A DNA stretch of 64,000 nucleotides from Pukyongia sp963768085 (GCA_963768085.1 CAVYGO010000003.1:1488001-1552000); one strand, 5' to 3'; counted from the first letter of the stretch, positions 1-10,403 are shown. A program made the numbers and translations. The notes: generated by a model not told the origin, from the sequence alone.

Positions 1-383
1 ATCCCTCTCCACCAGTTGGACCCGCCTTAGGTGCTGCCGGTGTTAACATTATGGAGTTCTGTAAGCAATTCAATGCCAGAACTCAGGATAAGCAAGGAAA
101 AATATTGCCAGTTGTGATCACGGTTTATAAGGACAAGTCTTTCGATTTTGTTATTAAAACTCCTCCGGCTGCTGTACAGATTCTTGAAGCTGCTAAAACT
201 AAAAAAGGTTCTGGCGAACCTCATATTAACAAGGTAGCAACTATCTCCTGGGATCAGGTAAGAACTATTGCTGAAGACAAAATGCCCGATTTGAATGCAT
301 TTACCGTTGAGTCTGCCATGAAAATGGTAGCAGGTACAGCTCGTTCGATGGGAGTTAAAGTAAAAGGTGCTGCACCTTTTTAA
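1..383 (+). CDS. rplK: 50S ribosomal protein L11, 5'-truncated by window edge
   Basis: The reading frame is open from base 3 and gives the L11 N-terminal segment PSPPVGPALGAAGVNIMEFC, so the gene begins before the window and the internal ATG at 51 is not the start. About 126 codons are visible; the family is usually 140-147 aa, so roughly 15-20 residues are missing. L11 binds 23S rRNA at the GTPase-associated centre and forms the base of the L10-L7/L12 stalk. The C-terminal RNA-binding part is present (TARSMGVKVKG near the end). It is followed 21 bp later by rplA, the usual order in this cluster. Confidence 0.97.
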   Translation, partial: PSPPVGPALGAAGVNIMEFCKQFNARTQDKQGKILPVVITVYKDKSFDFVIKTPPAAVQILEAAKTKKGSGEPHINKVATISWDQVRTIAEDKMPDLNAFTVESAMKMVAGTARSMGVKVKGAAPF

Positions 384-404
384 ACCGAAAAAGAATCTAT
401 AAAA

Positions 405-1100
405 ATGGCAAGATTAACAAAAAAGCAAAAAGAGGCTACGAGCAAAGTGGAGGATAGAACCTACACGGTATCGGAAGCGTCAGCTTTAATAAAAGAGATC
501 ACCAACGTAAATTTTGATGCCACTATAGACTTGGCTGTACGCCTTAATGTCGATCCTCGTAAAGCAAACCAGATGGTTCGTGGGGTTGTTACCTTACCAC
601 ATGGTACAGGTAAAGACGTTAAAGTACTTGCGCTTGTGACTCCCGATAAGGAAGCAGAAGCAATTGAAGCCGGAGCAGATTATGTTGGATTGGACGAGTA
701 CCTCACTAAGATCAAAGGAGGATGGACAGACGTTGACGTTATCGTTACAATGCCGAGTGTAATGGGTAAGTTAGGACCTTTAGGACGTGTTCTAGGACCG
801 CGTGGTTTAATGCCAAACCCAAAAACTGGTACAGTAACCATGGACGTTGCTAAAGCTGTTTCCGATGTAAAAGCTGGAAAAATTGACTTCAAAGTTGAAA
901 AAACCGGAATTGTACACGCCGCAATTGCGAAAGCATCTTTCGATGCTGAAAAAATTGCAGGAAACGCCAAAGAATTATTAACGACACTTGTTAAGTTGAA
1001 GCCTCAGTCTTCTAAGGGAGTTTATATCAAGAGCATATTTATGTCTTCTACGATGAGCCCCGGAGTACAGATTGATACCAAACGCTTTAGTGATCAGTAA
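405..1100 (+). CDS. rplA: 50S ribosomal protein L1
   Basis: This 231-aa protein has the normal L1 length. Recognisable L1 segments are the DLAVRLNVDPRKANQMVRG stretch in the first quarter and LGPRGLMPNPKTGTVT in the middle, which is the family signature. L1 binds 23S rRNA at the mobile L1 stalk near the tRNA E site, and in many bacteria it also represses its own mRNA. It lies between rplK and rplJ (11 bp downstream) as part of one operon. Confidence 0.98.
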   Translation: MARLTKKQKEATSKVEDRTYTVSEASALIKEITNVNFDATIDLAVRLNVDPRKANQMVRGVVTLPHGTGKDVKVLALVTPDKEAEAIEAGADYVGLDEYLTKIKGGWTDVDVIVTMPSVMGKLGPLGRVLGPRGLMPNPKTGTVTMDVAKAVSDVKAGKIDFKVEKTGIVHAAIAKASFDAEKIAGNAKELLTTLVKLKPQSSKGVYIKSIFMSSTMSPGVQIDTKRFSDQ

Positions 1101-1111
1101 AATTTAAGATT

Positions 1112-1633
1112 ATGACCAGAGAAGAAAAATCGCAAGTAATTGAAAATTTAACTGCACAGCTTTCTGAAAACACGACTATCTATTTAGCAGATATTTCAGG
1201 TTTGGATGCGGGCACAACTTCAAATTTACGTCGCGCCTGTTTTAAAGCAGGGGTGAGATTAAGTGTAGTTAAGAACACCTTGCTTCACAAGGCAATGGAG
1301 AGTAGTGAAAAGGATTTCGGAGATCTTTCCGAAGTACTGAAAGGAAATACTTCTCTTATGTTTTCTGAAACAGGAAATGCACCGGCAAAAGTAATTAAGG
1401 AATTCAGAAAGAAATCTGAAAAACCTGTACTTAAAGGAGCATATATCGAAGAAGCTGTATACGTTGGAGACGATCAATTAGATAATCTCGTATCTATTAA
1501 ATCCAAAGAAGAAGTAATTGGAGATATTATCGGCTTACTTCAATCTCCTGCTAAAAATGTTATCGCTGCACTTAAGAGTAGTGGAGGAACTATTGCAGGA
1601 ATTGTTAAAACCCTTTCGGAAAGAGAAGGTTAA
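1112..1633 (+). CDS. rplJ: 50S ribosomal protein L10
   Basis: This 173-aa protein has the usual L10 length. It starts MTREEKSQVIENLTAQLSEN and contains the conserved region LRRACFKAGVRLSVVKNTL, typical of the rRNA-binding N-terminal domain. The C-terminal helix that carries L7/L12 dimers follows. L10 anchors L12 to the ribosome stalk. It lies 11 bp after rplA and 50 bp before rplL. In other bacteria the L10-L12 complex regulates this transcript post-transcriptionally; no specific leader structure was identified here. Confidence 0.97.
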   Translation: MTREEKSQVIENLTAQLSENTTIYLADISGLDAGTTSNLRRACFKAGVRLSVVKNTLLHKAMESSEKDFGDLSEVLKGNTSLMFSETGNAPAKVIKEFRKKSEKPVLKGAYIEEAVYVGDDQLDNLVSIKSKEEVIGDIIGLLQSPAKNVIAALKSSGGTIAGIVKTLSEREG

Positions 1634-1683
1634 AATTTAGCACTATTTAAACTATAATATAAAATTTATTAAAACGATAGAAA

Positions 1684-2061
1684 ATGGCAGATTTAAAAGA
1701 TTTCGCAGAACAATTAGTTAGCTTAACCGTAAAAGAGGTTAATGAGTTAGCTACTATATTAAAAGATGAGTATGGCATTGAGCCTGCTGCTGCAGCTGTA
1801 GCTGTAGCTGCTGGTGGTGGTGCTGGTGGTGGAGACGCCGCCGAAGAAAAGTCAGAATTCGACGTAATCCTTACGGCAGCAGGTGGATCTAAACTTGCGG
1901 TTGTTAAACTTGTAAAAGAACTTACAGGCGCAGGACTTAAAGACGCTAAAGAATTAGTTGATAATGCTCCATCTCCAATTAAAGAAGGTGTAGCTAAAGA
2001 CGAAGCTGAAGCACTTAAAGCTCAGTTAGAAGAAGCCGGAGCTGAGGTTGAGCTTAAGTAA
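1684..2061 (+). CDS. rplL: 50S ribosomal protein L7/L12
   Basis: This 125-aa protein has the three-part L7/L12 layout. There is an N-terminal dimerisation helix region (residues ~1-30), an Ala/Gly-rich flexible hinge (AAAAVAVAAGGGAGGG, ~36-51), and a C-terminal factor-binding domain with EKSEFDVIL and VKELTGAGLKDAKELVD. It recruits elongation factors to the ribosome. A strong hairpin follows the stop codon at 2085-2122, before rpoB. Confidence 0.98.
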   Translation: MADLKDFAEQLVSLTVKEVNELATILKDEYGIEPAAAAVAVAAGGGAGGGDAAEEKSEFDVILTAAGGSKLAVVKLVKELTGAGLKDAKELVDNAPSPIKEGVAKDEAEALKAQLEEAGAEVELK

Positions 2062-2084
2062 GCTCTCCAAGTTCCAAACCTTAA

Positions 2085-2122
2085 GGTTTAGGCCTTCCCG
2101 CACCGCGGGATGGGCCTAAACC
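2085..2122 (+). terminator. Hairpin between rplL and rpoB (attenuator-like)
   Basis: GGTTTAGGCC at 2085-2094 pairs perfectly with GGCCTAAACC at 2113-2122, and inside it TCCCGC at 2096-2101 pairs with GCGGGA at 2105-2110. The stem is long and GC-rich. Only a short ATTTT follows rather than a long T-run, which fits partial termination or an RNA-processing site that lowers rpoB output relative to the ribosomal proteins, as known at this position in other bacteria. That role is inferred. Confidence 0.75.
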
Positions 2123-2197
2123 ATTTTGCGTATATAAAGGTTGACAGTTTTTGAGTATACGCCAACACTGTTTTTTTAATTAAAATTCCGTCCATAG

Positions 2198-5100
2198 ATG
2201 TCAGCAACGCAAACTGAAAGATTGAATTTTTCCTCTGTGCAGAACAAGCCGGAATACCCCGACTTTTTGGACATCCAGATCAAATCCTTTCAGGATTTTT
2301 TCCAGTTGGAAACCAAGTCAGAAGAAAGAGGTAACGAAGGTCTTTATAAGACCTTTTTGGAAAATTTCCCTATTACCGATACCCGTAATCAATTCGTTTT
2401 AGAATTTTTAGACTACTTCGTGGATCCTCCAAGATATTCCATACAGGAGTGTATTGAACGTGGGTTGACGTATAGTGTGCCACTAAAAGCACGCCTGAAA
2501 TTATATTGTACCGACGAGGAACATGAAGATTTCGAAACTATCGTACAAGATGTATATCTGGGTACTATACCGTACATGACACCTAGTGGTACTTTCTGTA
2601 TCAACGGTGCCGAGCGCGTTGTTGTATCGCAATTACACCGTTCACCCGGTGTATTCTTTGGACAGTCATTTCATGCGAACGGTACAAAATTATACTCGGC
2701 TCGTGTGATCCCATTCAAAGGATCGTGGATTGAATTCGCTACCGATATCAATAGCGTTATGTATGCTTATATCGATAGAAAGAAAAAATTACCTGTTACC
2801 ACCTTATTCCGTGCTATCGGATTTGAGCGTGATAAGGATATTCTTGAGATCTTCGACCTGGCGGAAGAAGTGAAAGCAACCAAAACGGGTCTTAAAAAAT
2901 ACATGGGGCGGAAACTCGCTGCACGTGTTCTTAAGACATGGCACGAGGATTTCGTGGATGAAGATACAGGAGAAGTTGTATCTATTGAACGTAACGAGAT
3001 CATCCTGGATCGTGACACGGTTCTTGAAAAAGAACATATCGAAGAAATCATGGAGTCTGGCTCCAAGACCATTCTTCTGCACAAAGAAGATAATCTGTTG
3101 GCCGATTATGCAATTATCCATAATACGCTTCAGAAAGATCCAACAAACTCCGAAAAGGAAGCAGTAGAGCATATCTACCGTCAACTACGTAATGCCGAAC
3201 CGCCCGATGAGGAAACCGCTCGCGGTATCATCAATAAGCTATTCTTTAGCGATCAGCGATATAACCTTGGTGAGGTTGGACGTTACCGTATGAACAAGAA
3301 ATTGGGTCTTGATATTGAAATGGATAAGCAGGTACTTACCAAAGAAGATATCATTACTATCGTAAAATACCTGATCGAACTTATCAACTCCAAAGCAGAG
3401 ATTGATGATATTGACCACCTTAGTAACCGTCGTGTACGTACCGTAGGTGAACAACTATCTTCTCAATTCGGAGTTGGACTTGCACGAATGGCTCGTACCA
3501 TTCGTGAGCGTATGAACGTTCGTGATAACGAAGTGTTTACACCCATCGATTTAATTAATGCGAAAACTCTGTCTTCGGTTATTAATTCTTTCTTCGGGAC
3601 CAACCAGTTATCACAGTTCATGGATCAGACCAATCCACTGGCGGAGATCACGCATAAGCGTCGACTTTCAGCATTGGGACCTGGTGGTCTTTCACGTGAA
3701 AGAGCAGGTTTCGAAGTTCGTGATGTTCACTATACACACTATGGAAGACTTTGTCCGATCGAAACTCCGGAAGGACCGAACATTGGACTTATCTCTTCTC
3801 TTTCAGTGTATGCGAAAGTGAATAACCTCGGATTTATTGAAACTCCATATAGAAAAGTAGAAAATGGTAAGATTGATCTAAAGAATGAGCCAATCTATCT
3901 TTCTGCTGAGGAGGAAGAAGAAAAATTAATCGCTCAGGCGAATATTCCATTGAAGAAGGACGGAACTATAGATAGCGACCGTGTAATTGCACGTGAGGAA
4001 GGTGACTTCCCGGTTGTGGAACCTAAACAGGTGAATTACGCCGATGTTGCACCGAACCAGATTGCTTCTATTTCCGCATCACTTATTCCATTCCTGGAAC
4101 ACGATGATGCAAACCGTGCCCTGATGGGATCTAACATGATGCGCCAGGCAGTACCATTATTGAGAGCTCAGTCTCCAATTGTAGGTACTGGACTGGAACG
4201 TCAGGTAGCCTCAGATTCCAGAGTGTTGATCAATGCGGAAGGTGACGGAGTTGTAGAATATGTAGACGCAAACGAGATCGTGATCAAGTATGATCGTTCT
4301 GATGATGAGCGCCTTGTTAGTTTCGATGGAGATAACAAGACTTACAACCTGATCAAGTTCAGAAAAACAAACCAAAGTACATCTATTAACCTGAAGCCTA
4401 TCGTTAAGAAGGGCGACAGAGTGACAAAGGGACAAGTACTTTGCCAGGGTTATGCTACCGAAGATGGTGAACTGGCATTGGGTAGAAATATGAAGGTTGC
4501 TTTTATGCCCTGGAAAGGATATAACTTTGAGGATGCGATCGTGATCTCGGAGAAAGTGGTACGTGAGGATATATTTACTTCTATCCATATTGATGAGTAT
4601 TCACTGGAAGTACGAGATACAAAACTGGGTAATGAAGAATTAACGAATGATATTCCAAATGTTTCTGAAGAGGCTACCAAAGACCTGGATGAACATGGAA
4701 TGATTCGTATTGGTGCTGAAGTGAAGCCTGGTGATATTCTTATTGGTAAGATCACACCAAAAGGTGAAAGTGATCCTACACCTGAAGAAAAATTACTACG
4801 TGCCATTTTTGGTGATAAGGCCGGTGATGTAAAGGATGCTTCATTGAAGGCTTCTCCATCACTTCGCGGTGTGGTAATCGACAAGAAATTGTTCGCAAGA
4901 GCAATAAAAGACAAGCGCAAGAGGGTGAAGGACAAAGAGGATATCGCCGAACTGGAAGCAAAATACGATGCGAAGTTCGATTCACTGAAAGATGTATTGG
5001 TTGAAAAGCTGTTTGCTATTGTGGGCGGAAAAACTGCGCAGGGTGTAATGAATGATCTTGGAGAGGTGGTTTTCCCAAAAGGGAAGAAATACACCTTGAA

Positions 5101-6010
5101 AATGTTGAACGCAGTTGAGGACTATATACACCTGACAGGCGGAACATGGACAACAGATAAAGAAACCAATCTCATGGTGAAAGATCTGATGCACAATTAT
5201 AAGATTAAGGAGAATGACCTTCAGGGGAACCTGCGTCGTGAAAAGTTCACTATCTCTGTAGGCGATGAATTACCTTCAGGTATTCTAAAGCTTGCGAAAG
5301 TTTATATTGCTAAAAAGCGTAAACTGAAAGTAGGGGATAAGATGGCGGGACGCCATGGTAACAAAGGTATTGTTGCTCGTATCGTTCGTCAGGAGGATAT
5401 GCCTTTCTTAGAAGATGGAACACCCGTAGATATTGTCTTGAATCCACTTGGAGTGCCATCTCGTATGAATATCGGTCAGATTTATGAAACCGTATTAGGA
5501 TGGGCCGGACAAAAATTGGATCGCAAATATGCAACGCCAATTTTTGATGGAGCCACATTAGATCAGATAAACGAGATAACAGACGAAGCTGGAATTCCTA
5601 AATTCGGACATACGTATTTATACGATGGCGGAACAGGACAGCGTTTTGATCAACCGGCTACAGTTGGGGTCATCTATATGCTGAAACTAGGTCACATGGT
5701 AGATGATAAGATGCACGCACGTTCGATTGGACCATATTCATTGATCACACAGCAACCACTTGGCGGTAAAGCACAATTTGGTGGTCAGCGATTTGGTGAG
5801 ATGGAAGTATGGGCTCTGGAGGCTTATGGAGCATCCAGTACGCTTCGTGAGATCTTGACGGTTAAGTCTGATGACGTAATCGGTAGGGCAAAAACCTACG
5901 AATCTATCGTAAAAGGTGAAGCCATGCCAGAACCGGGATTACCGGAATCATTCAACGTGTTAATGCACGAATTGAAAGGATTAGGTCTGGATATCAGATT
6001 AGAAGAATAA
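2198..6010 (+). CDS. rpoB: DNA-directed RNA polymerase subunit beta
   Basis: This 1270-aa protein matches the usual Bacteroidota RpoB length. It starts MSATQTERLNFSSVQNKPEY and ends at a normal RpoB C-terminus (LMHELKGLGLDIRLEE). The rifampicin-binding cluster near residues 470-500 reads LSQFMDQTNPLAEITHKRR then LSALGPGGL. The Asp, His and Ser usually altered in resistant mutants are present, so the allele looks wild type for rifampicin. Other landmarks are the GEMEVWALEAYGA region and KITPKGESDPTPEEKLLRAI. It forms the polymerase core with RpoC just downstream. Confidence 0.99.
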   Translation: MSATQTERLNFSSVQNKPEYPDFLDIQIKSFQDFFQLETKSEERGNEGLYKTFLENFPITDTRNQFVLEFLDYFVDPPRYSIQECIERGLTYSVPLKARLKLYCTDEEHEDFETIVQDVYLGTIPYMTPSGTFCINGAERVVVSQLHRSPGVFFGQSFHANGTKLYSARVIPFKGSWIEFATDINSVMYAYIDRKKKLPVTTLFRAIGFERDKDILEIFDLAEEVKATKTGLKKYMGRKLAARVLKTWHEDFVDEDTGEVVSIERNEIILDRDTVLEKEHIEEIMESGSKTILLHKEDNLLADYAIIHNTLQKDPTNSEKEAVEHIYRQLRNAEPPDEETARGIINKLFFSDQRYNLGEVGRYRMNKKLGLDIEMDKQVLTKEDIITIVKYLIELINSKAEIDDIDHLSNRRVRTVGEQLSSQFGVGLARMARTIRERMNVRDNEVFTPIDLINAKTLSSVINSFFGTNQLSQFMDQTNPLAEITHKRRLSALGPGGLSRERAGFEVRDVHYTHYGRLCPIETPEGPNIGLISSLSVYAKVNNLGFIETPYRKVENGKIDLKNEPIYLSAEEEEEKLIAQANIPLKKDGTIDSDRVIAREEGDFPVVEPKQVNYADVAPNQIASISASLIPFLEHDDANRALMGSNMMRQAVPLLRAQSPIVGTGLERQVASDSRVLINAEGDGVVEYVDANEIVIKYDRSDDERLVSFDGDNKTYNLIKFRKTNQSTSINLKPIVKKGDRVTKGQVLCQGYATEDGELALGRNMKVAFMPWKGYNFEDAIVISEKVVREDIFTSIHIDEYSLEVRDTKLGNEELTNDIPNVSEEATKDLDEHGMIRIGAEVKPGDILIGKITPKGESDPTPEEKLLRAIFGDKAGDVKDASLKASPSLRGVVIDKKLFARAIKDKRKRVKDKEDIAELEAKYDAKFDSLKDVLVEKLFAIVGGKTAQGVMNDLGEVVFPKGKKYTLKMLNAVEDYIHLTGGTWTTDKETNLMVKDLMHNYKIKENDLQGNLRREKFTISVGDELPSGILKLAKVYIAKKRKLKVGDKMAGRHGNKGIVARIVRQEDMPFLEDGTPVDIVLNPLGVPSRMNIGQIYETVLGWAGQKLDRKYATPIFDGATLDQINEITDEAGIPKFGHTYLYDGGTGQRFDQPATVGVIYMLKLGHMVDDKMHARSIGPYSLITQQPLGGKAQFGGQRFGEMEVWALEAYGASSTLREILTVKSDDVIGRAKTYESIVKGEAMPEPGLPESFNVLMHELKGLGLDIRLEE

Positions 6011-6016
6011 GGATGT

Positions 6017-6032
6017 CCCCTCGAAAGAGGGG
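6017..6032 (+). other. Short GAAA-loop hairpin between rpoB and rpoC
   Basis: CCCCTC at 6017-6022 pairs with GAGGGG at 6027-6032 around a GAAA (GNRA-type) tetraloop. There is no T-run, so it is not a classical terminator. It may be an RNA processing or stability element in the 94-bp rpoB-rpoC spacer. Function is unknown. Confidence 0.5.
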
Positions 6033-6104
6033 GAAACCTAACCTTCAAAAGGAGTGATATAACACTCCGAAAACAAATAACAACAAAGGATAGTACATAG
6101 CATT

Positions 6105-9100
6105 ATGGCAAGAAATAAAGAAAACACAGCACAGAAATTCAATAAGATTTCTATTGGTTTAGCTTCTCCCGAGTCAATTTTGGCTGAATCTCGAGGTGAG
6201 GTACTTAAGCCAGAAACAATTAATTACCGTACACACAAACCGGAGCGTGACGGACTTTTCTGTGAGCGTATATTCGGACCTGTGAAGGATTACGAATGTG
6301 CCTGCGGTAAATATAAACGTATTCGATACAAGGGTATCGTCTGTGACCGATGTGGTGTTGAGGTAACCGAGAAAAAGGTTCGTCGTGACCGTGTTGGACA
6401 CATCAACCTGGTAGTGCCGGTAGCACACATCTGGTATTTCCGTTCTCTTCCGAATAAAATCGGCTATTTATTAGGACTTCCTTCGAAGAAACTTGATATG
6501 ATAATTTACTATGAAAGATACGTAGTAATTCAACCGGGTATCGCGAAGAACGAAGAAGGAGAGCCCGTTCAGAAAATGGATTTCCTTACCGAAGAAGAGT
6601 ACCTGAATATCCTGGATTCTCTTCCACAGGAAAATTTATACCTTGAAGATAGTGATGAGAATAAGTTCATTGCGAAGATGGGCGCTGAGTGTTTGATCGA
6701 ACTATTGAATAGAATCAATCTTGATACACTTTCTTTCGAGCTTCGTCATAAAGCCAATAACGAAACTTCCAAGCAACGTAAGACTGAAGCGTTAAAACGT
6801 CTTCAGGTTGTGGAAGCGCTTCGCGATGCGAACAAGAACCGTGAAAACCGACCAGAGTGGATGATCATGAAGGTAGTCCCCATAATTCCACCGGAATTAC
6901 GTCCGTTGGTGCCATTAGATGGTGGTCGTTTTGCGACGTCGGATTTAAACGATCTATACCGTCGTGTAATTATTAGAAACAATCGTTTGAAGCGATTAAT
7001 GGAGATCAAAGCGCCGGAAGTTATACTGCGTAACGAAAAACGTATGCTGCAGGAATCTGTGGATTCGTTATTCGATAACACCCGAAAATCTTCAGCAGTT
7101 AAAACCGACAGCAACCGTCCGTTGAAATCACTCTCCGATTCATTGAAGGGTAAGCAAGGACGTTTTCGCCAGAACTTACTTGGTAAGCGTGTGGATTACT
7201 CCGCGCGTTCAGTAATTGTTGTAGGCCCTGAATTGAAATTATTCGAATGTGGTCTTCCGAAAGATATGGCCGCTGAACTATATAAGCCTTTTGTGATTCG
7301 TAAACTGATCGAAAGAGGTATTGTAAAAACAGTGAAATCTGCCAAGAAGATCATCGATAAGAAAGAACCTGTTGTTTGGGATATCCTAGAAAATGTGTTG
7401 AAAGGACACCCGGTACTCTTAAACCGGGCCCCTACACTTCACAGGTTAGGTATACAGGCATTCCAGCCTAAACTAATCGAAGGTAAAGCCATTCAGTTAC
7501 ACCCGCTGGTATGTACAGCATTTAATGCCGACTTCGATGGTGACCAGATGGCTGTGCATCTTCCTTTGGGGCCTGAGGCTATTTTGGAATCTCAGTTATT
7601 GATGTTGGCTTCTCACAATATCCTAAACCCTGCGAATGGATCTCCGGTAGCGGTGCCATCTCAGGATATGGTGTTGGGTCTTTATTATATGACCAAGTTG
7701 AGAAAGTCTGTCGATAAAGTAAAAGTGCTAGGGGAAGGACTTACGTTCTACTCACCTGAAGAAGCATTCATTGCATATAACGAAAAGAAAGTAGAACTGA
7801 ATGCCGAAATCAAGGTAAGAACCAAAGATTTCAACGAAGAAGGAGAGTTGGTGAATCAGATTATTACTACTACCATCGGTAGAGTGATCTTTAATGATAA
7901 AGTACCGGAAGAAGCAGGATATATCAACGAGGTCTTGACTAAAAAGTCGCTTCGAGATATTATAGGTAATATCCTGAAGGTTACAAGTGTGCCCACCACG
8001 GCTGCTTTCCTTGACGAGATTAAAGACCTTGGATACAAATTTGCCTTCGAAGGAGGACTGTCTTTCAGTTTAGGTGATATTATCATCCCTGCTGAAAAAC
8101 AGGCGATGATTGATAGTGCGAATTCTCAGGTAGATGGTATTATTGCCAACTACAATATGGGTCTTATTACCAATAACGAGCGTTACAACCAGGTAATTGA
8201 TATCTGGACGGCAACGAATGCCGAATTAACCGAACTGTCCATGACGCGTATTCGTGAGGATCAGCAAGGATTTAACTCGGTATACATGATGCTTGACTCC
8301 GGGGCAAGGGGATCTAAGGAACAGATCCGACAGCTTACCGGGATGCGTGGATTGATGGCCAAGCCTAAAAAATCCAGCTCCGGTGGAGGAGAGATTATCG
8401 AGAATCCAATCCTTTCCAACTTTAAGGAAGGTCTTTCGATTCTTGAGTACTTCATCTCCACGCACGGTGCGCGGAAAGGTCTTGCGGATACCGCTCTTAA
8501 AACTGCAGACGCGGGATACTTAACGAGAAGATTGGTCGATGTATCACAGGATGTGATCATCAACATTGAAGATTGTGGTACACTTCGTGGAATTGAAGTT
8601 TCAGCCCTGAAGAAAAACGAAGAGATCGTTGAAACCCTCAAGGAACGAATTGTGGGTCGTACAGTATTGAACGATGTAGTTCACCCGCTTACCCAGGAAT
8701 TGTTGATTGAAACAGGTCATCATATTTCTGAAGAAGTAGCTGATGCTATTGCCAGTTCCCCAATTGAAACAATTGAGGTTCGTTCTGCACTTACGTGTGA
8801 AGCGAAGAAAGGTATATGTTCTCAATGTTATGGAAGAAATCTCGCAACCAATAAAATGGTTCAGCGCGGAGAAGCTGTTGGTGTTGTTGCTGCTCAGTCT
8901 ATTGGTGAGCCTGGAACACAGCTTACGCTTCGTACCTTCCATGTGGGTGGTATTGCCGGAAACATTTCAGAAGAGAATAAACTGGTTGCCAAATTTGACG
9001 GTAAAGCAGAGATCGAGGATCTGAAAACGGTAAAAGGTGAGGATAATGAAGGTAAAACGGTAGATATTGTTATTTCCCGTACGTCTGAGATAAAGCTTAT

Positions 9101-10403
9101 CGATGAGAAAACCGGAATTACACTCAGTACCAACAATATCCCTTATGGATCGTCTATTTTTGTTAAGAAAGGACAGAAGATAAAAGAAGGTAAAGTTGTT
9201 TGTCAGTGGGATCCGTATAATGGGGTTATCATTTCCGAATTCGCCGGTAAGATAAGGTATGAAAACATAGAACAGGGAATTACCTACCAGGTGGAGATCG
9301 ATGAACAAACCGGTTTCCAGGAGAAAGTAATTTCCGAATCAAGAGACAAGAAAATGATTCCAACGCTACATATATTAGGCAAGAAGGACGAGGTGATCCG
9401 TTCGTACAACCTTCCGGTTGGTGCTCACCTGATGGTAGACGATGGCGATAAGATCAAGATCGGTAAGGTCCTTGTGAAGATTCCACGTAAATCGGCGAAA
9501 GCAGGAGATATTACGGGTGGTCTTCCGCGAGTTACAGAGCTATTCGAAGCGCGTAACCCATCCAATCCTGCCGTTGTTAGTGAGATTGACGGAGTTGTTT
9601 CCTTCGGAAAGATTAAAAGAGGTAACCGTGAGATCATTATAGAGTCTAAACTTGGTGAGATCAAGAAATATCTGGTGAAACTATCTAATCAGATCCTGGT
9701 TCAGGAAAACGACTACGTACGAGCAGGTATGCCATTGTCTGATGGTTCCATTACTCCGGAGGATATCCTTCGAATTAAAGGGCCATCTGCAGTACAGCAG
9801 TACCTTGTGAATGAAGTGCAGGAAGTTTACCGTTTACAGGGTGTGAAGATCAATGATAAGCACTTTGAAGTAGTTGTTCGCCAGATGATGCGTAAAGTAC
9901 GTATTGTAGACAGTGGAGATACTACCTTCCTCGAAAACCAATTGGCACATAAATACGATTTCATCGAGGAGAACGATAAGATCTTCGGAATGAAAGTAGT
10001 TGAAAGTGCGGGTGATTCGGAGCATATGAAAGAAGGACAGATCATCACGCCAAGAGAATTACGAGATGAGAACTCTATTCTGAAACGAGCAGATAAGACA
10101 CTTGCTGAAGCCCGTGACGCTGTCCCTGCAACTGCAACGCCAATACTTCAAGGTATTACAAGAGCGTCATTGCAGACCAAATCGTTTATATCTGCGGCTT
10201 CCTTCCAGGAAACAACCAAAGTATTGAACGAAGCTGCGGTAAGTGGTAAAGTTGATACGCTGGAAGGACTGAAGGAAAATGTAATTGTGGGTCACAGGAT
10301 CCCTGCCGGTACCGGAATGAGGAACTACGATACAATCATCGTAGGATCCAAAGAAGAGCTGGAGGAGATGACACGCGAGAAACAGGAAGTAAATTATAAC
10401 TAA
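6105..10403 (+). CDS. rpoC: DNA-directed RNA polymerase subunit beta'
   Basis: This 1432-aa protein has the usual Bacteroidota RpoC length. The N-terminal zinc ribbon cysteines are at about residues 65, 67, 80 and 83 (CACGKY...CDRCG). The catalytic Mg-binding motif NADFDGDQ lies at about 474-481, with the three aspartates intact. RRLVDVSQDVII and TLRTFHVGGIAGN lie in the bridge-helix/trigger-loop region. It completes the polymerase core with RpoB. A hairpin follows the stop at 10409-10437. Confidence 0.99.
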   Translation: MARNKENTAQKFNKISIGLASPESILAESRGEVLKPETINYRTHKPERDGLFCERIFGPVKDYECACGKYKRIRYKGIVCDRCGVEVTEKKVRRDRVGHINLVVPVAHIWYFRSLPNKIGYLLGLPSKKLDMIIYYERYVVIQPGIAKNEEGEPVQKMDFLTEEEYLNILDSLPQENLYLEDSDENKFIAKMGAECLIELLNRINLDTLSFELRHKANNETSKQRKTEALKRLQVVEALRDANKNRENRPEWMIMKVVPIIPPELRPLVPLDGGRFATSDLNDLYRRVIIRNNRLKRLMEIKAPEVILRNEKRMLQESVDSLFDNTRKSSAVKTDSNRPLKSLSDSLKGKQGRFRQNLLGKRVDYSARSVIVVGPELKLFECGLPKDMAAELYKPFVIRKLIERGIVKTVKSAKKIIDKKEPVVWDILENVLKGHPVLLNRAPTLHRLGIQAFQPKLIEGKAIQLHPLVCTAFNADFDGDQMAVHLPLGPEAILESQLLMLASHNILNPANGSPVAVPSQDMVLGLYYMTKLRKSVDKVKVLGEGLTFYSPEEAFIAYNEKKVELNAEIKVRTKDFNEEGELVNQIITTTIGRVIFNDKVPEEAGYINEVLTKKSLRDIIGNILKVTSVPTTAAFLDEIKDLGYKFAFEGGLSFSLGDIIIPAEKQAMIDSANSQVDGIIANYNMGLITNNERYNQVIDIWTATNAELTELSMTRIREDQQGFNSVYMMLDSGARGSKEQIRQLTGMRGLMAKPKKSSSGGGEIIENPILSNFKEGLSILEYFISTHGARKGLADTALKTADAGYLTRRLVDVSQDVIINIEDCGTLRGIEVSALKKNEEIVETLKERIVGRTVLNDVVHPLTQELLIETGHHISEEVADAIASSPIETIEVRSALTCEAKKGICSQCYGRNLATNKMVQRGEAVGVVAAQSIGEPGTQLTLRTFHVGGIAGNISEENKLVAKFDGKAEIEDLKTVKGEDNEGKTVDIVISRTSEIKLIDEKTGITLSTNNIPYGSSIFVKKGQKIKEGKVVCQWDPYNGVIISEFAGKIRYENIEQGITYQVEIDEQTGFQEKVISESRDKKMIPTLHILGKKDEVIRSYNLPVGAHLMVDDGDKIKIGKVLVKIPRKSAKAGDITGGLPRVTELFEARNPSNPAVVSEIDGVVSFGKIKRGNREIIIESKLGEIKKYLVKLSNQILVQENDYVRAGMPLSDGSITPEDILRIKGPSAVQQYLVNEVQEVYRLQGVKINDKHFEVVVRQMMRKVRIVDSGDTTFLENQLAHKYDFIEENDKIFGMKVVESAGDSEHMKEGQIITPRELRDENSILKRADKTLAEARDAVPATATPILQGITRASLQTKSFISAASFQETTKVLNEAAVSGKVDTLEGLKENVIVGHRIPAGTGMRNYDTIIVGSKEELEEMTREKQEVNYN

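Noticed and set aside
4450..5094. Long antisense open frame (214 codons) inside rpoB
   Set aside because: It lies fully within the conserved rpoB coding region, and its translation is Ser/Phe-rich and low in complexity, as expected of a reverse-strand shadow.
8261..9308. Several minus-strand frames of 80-126 codons inside rpoC
   Set aside because: They are shadows of an intact, highly conserved gene with no start context or family resemblance.
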